From the NCBI GenBank assembly GCA_947472655.1, contig CANJCG010000057.1, positions 1 to 10,810 on the forward strand: a stretch of DNA of 10,810 nt, written 5' to 3'. A program made the position numbers and the translations under genes. Positions 5,748 through 10,810 of this stretch are shown piece after piece; position 1 is the stretch's first letter; the number at the start of each line of letters is the position of its first letter. The DNA comes from Actinomycetota bacterium (GTDB taxonomy: Bacteria; Actinomycetota; Actinomycetes; S36-B12). A model generated the notes under the pieces. It was not told the DNA's origin and made no database searches. It saw only the letters and a program-made list of their open reading frames with translations.

Positions 5748-6816
5748 GCATCCTCTTGCGCATCGCTTGTGCCTTTAAGGCAAGAGCAGCGAAGTCATCG
5801 TTGTCGGTGATTTCACTTACTGCTTCTTCGCGTCGAGTCTGATCGATTTCAACCTTCAAGCGCTGAACTTCTCGAGTCAGAGATTGCTCACGTGCGCCGA
5901 CTTTTTTGGCCATCTCGGCGAATGAGTCAGCCAACTCGTACATCTCATCGGGGAATCGGGTCCTAACAATTCCGCGCACATCAAGGTCGTATTCACCATC
6001 AGCAATGCGTTTCGTTGCAGCAGTCAGACGCTTGAGGGGACGCACCAGAGAAGTCGAGACAAGCAGCACCAAGCCAAGGAGTACTAAATACGTCACGATC
6101 AGGACGGGGTACAGGCTGCGCACTACATCTTGGCGAACCTCATCGACATATGTCAGCGGATAGTCGACTCCGAATCCACCGACTGCTTTACCACTCGCAT
6201 CTAAAATGGGTACGTATTGCGAAATCCAAGAGCCATAGCCATCGGTGTACGCGGGTTGCTCAGTGGGCTTAACGAGCCCCGCATTCATTAACGTATTCGT
6301 TTCCGCAGAACTTGTTTCGCCGATCGGCACCTTGAAGGTGTACCCAATTTGCGGTTTGAGGTAATAGCCCGAAGATGCAGCGGCATATAGCTTTCCATCG
6401 GCTGGATCTTTGAAGTACGTGTAGGTAAGCGCTTGGCCAGTAATGGTGTTGATATTGACCAAGGACTTGGCCTGATCCTTGTACAGCTGACTTGTCGGAT
6501 ACCCAAGACCAAATGGATTTGACTTATCTACGACTGGCTTGACGGTTTTGATGAGTTCAAGAAACTGATCAGCATCAATTGTGGATGACCCGCCCACCGC
6601 GATAGAGCGCAGCTCATCGACCAAACGTTTCTGGGCGTTATTGGTACTGAACTGCACAACGTAAATGGCGATGAAGACAAACACAATGGTGAAAACTCCG
6701 GCAAAGGCTGCCAGTAGCTTCCATCGCATGGCCACCCGCAGGATGTGTCGAAGTGGTGCCTCGTGTACCGCCTGAGGAGTTTTTTCGTCTGCAGCGGACT
6801 GATTCTTATTACTCAT
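5725..6816 (-). CDS. Cache-HAMP membrane receptor without a catalytic output domain
   Basis: This is a 363-residue protein from ATG 6814-6816; the frame is open to 6831, but GGAG at 6826-6829 is well placed for this ATG. There is a short cytoplasmic tail, then a membrane segment at 33-55. Next is an extracytoplasmic domain at about 56-235 whose end (GSWISQYVPILDASGKAVGG) resembles a single Cache sensor. A second membrane segment follows at 236-257. The HAMP domain is at 258-311 (VRPLKRLTAATKRIADGEYD), followed by a coiled coil at about 305-335 and a short basic tail. HAMP domains normally pass signals to a kinase, cyclase or methyl-accepting domain; none is present, so the partner must be another protein. 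The start overlaps the carrier gene by 8 bases. Confidence 0.8.
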   Translation of the reverse strand: MSNKNQSAADEKTPQAVHEAPLRHILRVAMRWKLLAAFAGVFTIVFVFIAIYVVQFSTNNAQKRLVDELRSIAVGGSSTIDADQFLELIKTVKPVVDKSNPFGLGYPTSQLYKDQAKSLVNINTITGQALTYTYFKDPADGKLYAAASSGYYLKPQIGYTFKVPIGETSSAETNTLMNAGLVKPTEQPAYTDGYGSWISQYVPILDASGKAVGGFGVDYPLTYVDEVRQDVVRSLYPVLIVTYLVLLGLVLLVSTSLVRPLKRLTAATKRIADGEYDLDVRGIVRTRFPDEMYELADSFAEMAKKVGAREQSLTREVQRLKVEIDQTRREEAVSEITDNDDFAALALKAQAMRKRMREGLGKE

Positions 6817-8353
6817 ACGTGTCATCTCCAAGAATGATGCTTCGATTCTGCTTCCTGCGGCGTAAACGCCAATTCAAAAGACTGTCTTCCCAACCCTTGC
6901 GAACCTTCACAGATAGTGGGATTGCACCCGCCGAGACAATCACGGCAGCAATCGGAACTATCCACAGACGATCTGTGAAGATTCCAATTGCGGCTATCGG
7001 TCCAGCGACGATCAGCCCTATCGAAACCGGTACAAGATCTACGAGGAACGAAACTCTGGTGCGGCGTTCGTCAGGGACGAGCGCTAACGCAGATCGTCGG
7101 GCATTTTCATCAATACTCCAACGCGGAATAAACCAAGCAGCGAGACCAAACCCGAGCCAAATAAGTGATCCCGTTGCGATGCCAACTGCTACCAGAATTC
7201 CGCCAGCGGCCGTAGCGATCGGCAAAATCATCAAGACACCAGGGATACCGAGGCGCTCAAGAAGCCGTTCAGCTGCCAAAGTCTGAATAAGCAAACATAC
7301 GAGGAGTGACGCCAGCATCACGAAGCCGAAGTACGTCTGTAAATTGCTCGCATCTGAACCGATAATTTGATCTTCACCAGACATGAAGCCGATGAAGAGC
7401 GTCATTCCACCGACAAAGGTGATGATCGATGCGAAGAAGAATGATCGCCAGACAGGAACGCCGTTGATGAAGTCTCGCGCGCTTCCAAGCGACTCTTTCA
7501 AGCTTTCCGAGCGGGCTAAGCCAGATGCCGCAAAGGTACCCTTGAGGTGTCTTGGCAGCCAGATCCCTACGACCAGACACACCAAAGGATCAATGACCAG
7601 AAGTGTCGTGAGGGGCACATCGATAGCATCCAGAAGCAGGGGGCTCGTTGCAGCAATTAATAAACCAAGCACTTGACCTGCATACGTCCAAGCAACGATC
7701 CAACCGAAAATCTTTCTGCCTTCAGCCACGTTGAATTCATCGCCAGCCAAACTCCAAATCAGCAGTGGAACTAAGAAGTTCAACTGATCACCAAGCAGGT
7801 AAATCACCGCTATAGCAATGATCGGGCCAATTGATGCTCCCAGCGCTATCAGCGCCAGAACAAAGACTGCGGCATAGGACAAACCAGCGATTCTTAGAAC
7901 CTTCAGTCTCGCGGACTGATCGACGAATTTAAATTGAATCAATGCCAGCAGGAGCAAACCAATGCCACCGAGGGGATACACGATCAGCAGCGCCTTGGGG
8001 CCACCCAACGAAATGATTTGGGTAGCTGCCACAGTTTCTGTAAGAAAACCCGCGATTGATACCAAGAGCAAGACCAGCGCCATTGGGATTGCCCTGCGCT
8101 TGAGTGACTCGCCTCCCATGTCGGCGCGAAATTCACCGTGCTCACGTCGTTCAATGACAACCTCAGGCACCGTGGCCTCGTTACCGCGCGCCTGCACTTC
8201 GGCTTTACGCGTGGCCAAGAAATCCCATGCATCGTCTGTGCTTTTTGTTTCTGCTGTGCTCGGCACAGGAATCTCTGGTGCAGGACTCGTTGATTCGCTT
8301 GTCCGCTTGGGAAGAAAATCCCAAACGTCATCCGCCCCTTCGTCTTGTGCCAT
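6809..8353 (-). CDS. MFS/NTT-like 12-TM membrane protein with duplicated WDFL motif in its cytoplasmic tail
   Basis: This is a 514-residue protein with a polar N-terminal tail of about 88 residues, then about twelve hydrophobic segments (roughly 89-482) and a basic C-terminus (KGWEDSLLNWRLRRRK). The segment RWSIDENARRSALALVPDER (411-430) resembles the 'SVD...R..LY.PLP...R' region of NTT-type nucleotide carriers and related MFS proteins, so the closest guess is that fold; the substrate is unknown. The tail carries the motif D-D-x-W-D-F-L-x-x-R twice (residues 8-17 and 40-49), which looks like a short protein-docking motif. It starts 6 bases after the ParA gene stop with no good ribosome binding site, suggesting coupled translation. 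A transport or a purely scaffolding role are both possible. Confidence 0.75.
   Translation of the reverse strand: MAQDEGADDVWDFLPKRTSESTSPAPEIPVPSTAETKSTDDAWDFLATRKAEVQARGNEATVPEVVIERREHGEFRADMGGESLKRRAIPMALVLLLVSIAGFLTETVAATQIISLGGPKALLIVYPLGGIGLLLLALIQFKFVDQSARLKVLRIAGLSYAAVFVLALIALGASIGPIIAIAVIYLLGDQLNFLVPLLIWSLAGDEFNVAEGRKIFGWIVAWTYAGQVLGLLIAATSPLLLDAIDVPLTTLLVIDPLVCLVVGIWLPRHLKGTFAASGLARSESLKESLGSARDFINGVPVWRSFFFASIITFVGGMTLFIGFMSGEDQIIGSDASNLQTYFGFVMLASLLVCLLIQTLAAERLLERLGIPGVLMILPIATAAGGILVAVGIATGSLIWLGFGLAAWFIPRWSIDENARRSALALVPDERRTRVSFLVDLVPVSIGLIVAGPIAAIGIFTDRLWIVPIAAVIVSAGAIPLSVKVRKGWEDSLLNWRLRRRKQNRSIILGDDTYE
8207..8335 (-). repeat. Two copies of a DDxWDFLxxR peptide motif in the carrier tail
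   Basis: The copies are encoded at 8303-8335 (DDVWDFLPKR) and 8207-8239 (DDAWDFLATR), separated by a low-complexity Ser/Thr/Pro/Glu linker. Synonymous positions differ between the copies, so the peptide motif is kept while the DNA has diverged. This suggests selection on the peptide rather than a recent duplication. Confidence 0.7.
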
Positions 8354-8359
8354 GAGAAA

Positions 8360-9124
8360 TTACTGAGTAACTCGTTGCGCAATCGTCCTGATCTGCTGTG
8401 ACCAGTCGTGATCTGGGCTGGTGAGAGAGAAAAGACCAGCAGATGCGTTCTGCACCACTTCTTCAGCAAGCGGCAAAATCGCCGCGGTCTCGGATGCGTA
8501 CGCAGCGGTCATCTGGTCACGAAGGTCAGCGGTATCAACACCTCGAGGAACCTTGTTCACTACTAAGTAGAGCGCGGGTACGCCAAGTTTACGAGCGATA
8601 TCTACCGTGACTGCTGTGCCTTGGAAATCCTGGCGGTCTGGACGCAGAATCAACAGCAGGATGTCACTGATCGTGATGGACAGCAGCGTCTCTTCATTCA
8701 AACCTGGGTGAGTGTCAATCAGTAGGTAGTCCAACTCAAGGTCTTTTGCTAGGTCACGGAATCCATCGTTGAGGGTTCCGACGTCGTAACCTTCACGCAA
8801 GACCCGTGCAATATCTCCGGCCTTCATACTGGAAGGCACGAGGAACAAGGCTCCACCTGGTGCAACTGGTGCACTCGCGGCAATCACCGAAGTCACATCG
8901 TGCGCAGCATCTTTAATCGCAATCTTGCCCCAAAGATAATCATTCAGGGTGTTGTCAAGATCATCGGCGAACCCAAAGAGCACATGGATTCCTGGGCTCT
9001 GAATATCGGTGTCGATCACGCCAACTCGATGACCCATGGCAGCCAACTGACCGGCTAGATTTGATGTGGTGTTGCTCTTGCCGGTGCCACCACGAAATGA
9101 GTGAATGGAAATAACGGTGGTCAT
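8360..9124 (-). CDS. ParA/MinD-family ATPase with Arg in place of the signature Lys
   Basis: This is a 254-residue cytoplasmic P-loop ATPase. SFRGGTGKSNTTSNLA (9-24) is the deviant Walker A motif, with the P-loop Lys at 16 but Arg at 11 where ParA/MinD normally have the signature Lys. VIDTDIQSPG (37-45) holds the switch I-type Asp, and YLLIDTHPG (133-141) is Walker B. The family dimerises on ATP and positions cargo such as plasmids, chemoreceptor arrays or carboxysomes on the nucleoid or membrane. No ParB or MinC/E partner is nearby, and it is not next to an origin. It therefore resembles an orphan sorting ATPase working with the membrane proteins downstream. A clear ribosome binding site GGGAG precedes the ATG. 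Confidence 0.9.
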   Translation of the reverse strand: MTTVISIHSFRGGTGKSNTTSNLAGQLAAMGHRVGVIDTDIQSPGIHVLFGFADDLDNTLNDYLWGKIAIKDAAHDVTSVIAASAPVAPGGALFLVPSSMKAGDIARVLREGYDVGTLNDGFRDLAKDLELDYLLIDTHPGLNEETLLSITISDILLLILRPDRQDFQGTAVTVDIARKLGVPALYLVVNKVPRGVDTADLRDQMTAAYASETAAILPLAEEVVQNASAGLFSLTSPDHDWSQQIRTIAQRVTQ

Positions 9125-9212
9125 GAAGAACTCCCTCAGATCAAGCGGTCAGCGGAACGCTTCTCATCGTAGGGGGTGAGCTCGTTAAGCGTCGCGAAAA
9201 CCCTCTGCGCGG
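9125..9212 (-). other. Gap before the ParA gene, with short inverted repeat
   Basis: This is the largest gap (88 bases) within the minus-strand cluster. It holds an inverted repeat AAGCG...CGCTT (9143-9162) and a TACGAT box (9166-9171) that could be a -10 element, but no matching -35 was seen. It may carry a promoter for the ParA-to-GNAT operon or a weak processing site. Confidence 0.3.
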
Positions 9213-10697
9213 CTAGTCCAATGCTGCAAAAAGCTGAGCCCGACGTGCCGCACGGCGTCTTTGCACCATACCTCGGCCACCAACCTCTTTGGCTTGGTCA
9301 ACTACGCCTTTCATGAGTTGTTCAACTCCATCATTTGCGTACACCCATGCCCCGGTATCCACGGCAGGGTCAGCCAGCCATTGGGTAACCAAGATGTCAC
9401 CAGCGTGCGCTTGCGTGGCCGGACGAAACTCAGGAATGTAGGTTCCAAAACCTAGGCCAAGTTCCGTCAGTCCTGCTCCGACAAGCGCGAGCGCGGGCTG
9501 ATTCGCTGGCAGCCGAACCTGAACATATTCTGCTCCTGATCGGCGCATCTGCTCCATCGCCGAATCAACGGCTTCGACGAGATCCTCGCCGGCTACCGTC
9601 ACGTCAACGATGCCCATTCGATTGCTCGCATCAAATCGAGTTGCCAACTGGGAATCTTGAGGAACCACCGACATCCGCTCCGTGTCTGCAAAGGTTCGAG
9701 GCCAACCAGAAAATTCAAGAATCGATTGAACAAAAGGGAGATACGGTGCGGGGATAGAAATGCTCGCTGAAGTGAGCGGCTGCAATGCTGTGAAAGCAAC
9801 AGACAGCGATGTGCGATCGGCAAGCATTCCCTGGGTGATCCCCACCTGCATGAGTGGTTGTGAATAATGCAAATAGGCACCAACCATGGTTGCGCCCTCT
9901 GTCAATGCGATGTGCTGAGTAGCCGAATGAGTAAGCACCGGTTCGCGTAGGCGACCAGCAATACCCCCAGCTATCAATCGCTCTAGTAAACGATCGCCCA
10001 CCTGTTGGGCTAGGCCTCGCTTACGAAATGCAGGATCAGTAACCGTGACACCGGTTTCTACAACGCTCGGTGACAGGAATAAGGCTCCCCAATGGGCCGC
10101 GACGCGACCATCTTGCGTGACCGCAACTTCTCCAATGCGCTCACCAGACGAAATCATGGCAGCCACACGATCTGGATAGTAGAAATCGCCATTGGGATAC
10201 GACCATCCGTAACAACGGTAGATGGTACGGGTGAGTTCAACTGCATCTTCTGGCACAAGAGCTCGGAAGGTCACGGGTTCACTCGTGAGCTCAACAGCGG
10301 CATCAACATTTTCAATGCCATCGAGATCTAAAATCTGGTGATAAGACGGCAGAGGAAAACGCACCCGCGTCACATTGCCGTCACCGCTTGCACTCGCGCT
10401 AATGCTCGTCATCACTCCGTGATCCAGCAATGGAAGCACTGAGTCAGGCGGCCCCACGATTGGTAAGCCGCGATCGTGTAGCGAAAGCATGAGCTCACTA
10501 CCCTCATTGATCACCGTGATGACAAGTTCGGTGCTCTCTTCGCCACCACTAAGCCTGGCAGTCGCATCCGTCGCCAGGAGAGTCATAACTAAACCGGCTC
10601 CTTCACCGGCAACTCCAAGCGAAGCCACTGCGGTTCGCGCTGCAGCGCTCAGCACTGCAATACCTGCTGTGTTGGCCTCGGCAGTCAATGAGAACAT
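9213..10697 (-). CDS. HATPase-like / GNAT / GNAT-like fusion protein
   Basis: This is a 494-residue soluble protein. Residues 1-115 resemble an RsbW-type histidine-kinase-like ATPase fold (LLATDATARLSGG, then LMLSLHDRGLPIVGPP as the G1-box region). The N box lacks its Asn and the second glycine box is lost, so ATP binding is doubtful. Residues 140-280 are a GNAT acetyltransferase domain with a good acetyl-CoA loop, ETGVTVTDPAFRKRGLAQQV (215-234). Residues about 300-440 look like a second, degenerate GNAT unit, ending VRLPANQPALALVGAGLTEL and GDILVTQWL. These features recall a widespread ATPase/GNAT fusion family of unknown substrate. The tail is helical and basic. The ATG has a GGTGAG-like site upstream and lies 22 bases after the methyltransferase stop. 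Confidence 0.7.
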   Translation of the reverse strand: MFSLTAEANTAGIAVLSAAARTAVASLGVAGEGAGLVMTLLATDATARLSGGEESTELVITVINEGSELMLSLHDRGLPIVGPPDSVLPLLDHGVMTSISASASGDGNVTRVRFPLPSYHQILDLDGIENVDAAVELTSEPVTFRALVPEDAVELTRTIYRCYGWSYPNGDFYYPDRVAAMISSGERIGEVAVTQDGRVAAHWGALFLSPSVVETGVTVTDPAFRKRGLAQQVGDRLLERLIAGGIAGRLREPVLTHSATQHIALTEGATMVGAYLHYSQPLMQVGITQGMLADRTSLSVAFTALQPLTSASISIPAPYLPFVQSILEFSGWPRTFADTERMSVVPQDSQLATRFDASNRMGIVDVTVAGEDLVEAVDSAMEQMRRSGAEYVQVRLPANQPALALVGAGLTELGLGFGTYIPEFRPATQAHAGDILVTQWLADPAVDTGAWVYANDGVEQLMKGVVDQAKEVGGRGMVQRRRAARRAQLFAALD

Positions 10698-10719
10698 GTG
10701 CTCACCCTAGGCCCCAACT

Positions 10720-10810
10720 TCAGGAGATGTGGACGATCGGGATAGGTGCTCGTAGGGCCCACATCACAACTGCCGCCGCGGCAGCGACATTGAGTGAGTC
10801 AACTCCCCCA
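10720..10810 (-). CDS. SpoU/TrmH-type RNA 2'-O-methyltransferase, C-terminal fragment
   Basis: Only the last 29 codons are in the window. They read GVDSLNVAAAAAVVMWALR and so on, matching conserved motif 3 of SpoU/TrmH (SPOUT) enzymes (SLNVS-VA), which methylate ribose in rRNA or tRNA using S-adenosylmethionine with the cofactor in a trefoil knot. The RNA target and the rest of the protein cannot be seen. It stops 22 bases before the HATPase/GNAT gene, so the two may be co-transcribed. It may be a housekeeping neighbour rather than part of the cluster. Confidence 0.85.
   Translation of the reverse strand, partial: GGVDSLNVAAAAAVVMWALRAPIPIVHIS

Noticed and set aside
6753..7286. Plus-strand frame of 177 codons
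   Set aside because: It is antisense to the MFS-like gene. It is rich in Arg, Pro, Thr and Ile with no domain, which is typical of a shadow frame.
7984..8469. Minus-strand frame of 161 codons overlapping the MFS-like and ParA genes
   Set aside because: It is in another frame of two well-supported genes and its peptide shows no domain.
8360..9124. Reading the ParA gene as a chromosome or plasmid partition system
   Set aside because: No parB gene or parS-like repeats are nearby, and the gene is embedded with membrane and acetyltransferase-like genes, so a sorting role is more likely.
1..10810. tRNA genes, rRNA genes, CRISPR arrays, insertion sequences, attachment sites
   Set aside because: I saw no tRNA-like cloverleaf sequence, no regularly spaced repeats, no transposase or integrase and no terminal inverted repeats. 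No prophage or island boundary is visible.

Overview
The window comes from an actinobacterium-like chromosome. The ribosomal proteins S12 and S7 read like actinobacterial versions, for example the S12 start PTIQQLVRKGR and end KNRKQARSKYGAKKEKA. GTG starts are common, there is a DUF4190-type small membrane protein, and one gene has a -10 box placed as in actinobacterial leaderless transcripts. The base composition looks moderate rather than very GC-rich, which would fit a streamlined or aquatic lineage. I cannot name a genus.

Layout: (1) 1-1188, minus strand: the start of the str operon, rpsL - rpsG - fusA (fusA is cut by the window edge). It has a good promoter and a leader of about 190 nt containing three hairpins. 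(2) 1227-1619, minus strand: a small DUF4190-like membrane protein. (3) 1722-5023, plus strand: two genes, an alpha-acetolactate decarboxylase with an added C-terminal winged helix, and a large ABC-exporter-like protein. The ATPase domain of the second gene has lost its catalytic motifs, and it is fused to a cyclic-nucleotide-binding-like domain and a winged helix related to the one on the decarboxylase. (4) 5010-10697, minus strand, converging on block 3 with a 14-bp overlap: a HATPase-like/GNAT/GNAT-like fusion, a ParA/MinD ATPase with Arg for the signature Lys, a 12-TM MFS/NTT-like carrier with two WDFL motifs in its tail, a Cache-HAMP membrane receptor without an output domain, and a GNAT-like protein. 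(5) 10720-10810, minus strand: the C-terminal end of a SpoU/TrmH-type RNA 2'-O-methyltransferase.

The last four genes of block 4 (ParA to GNAT-like) are spaced or overlapped by a few to a few tens of bases, so they look co-transcribed. Blocks 3 and 4 together look like an uncharacterised membrane-centred signalling or sorting system. It has a periplasm-facing receptor, a carrier-like membrane protein with possible docking motifs, a cytoplasmic partition-type ATPase, a pseudo-ABC protein with a nucleotide-sensor-like domain, acetyltransferase-like proteins and one small-molecule enzyme (acetolactate to acetoin). The individual domain calls are well supported by motifs. That they form one system is inference from gene order, shared domains and tight spacing.
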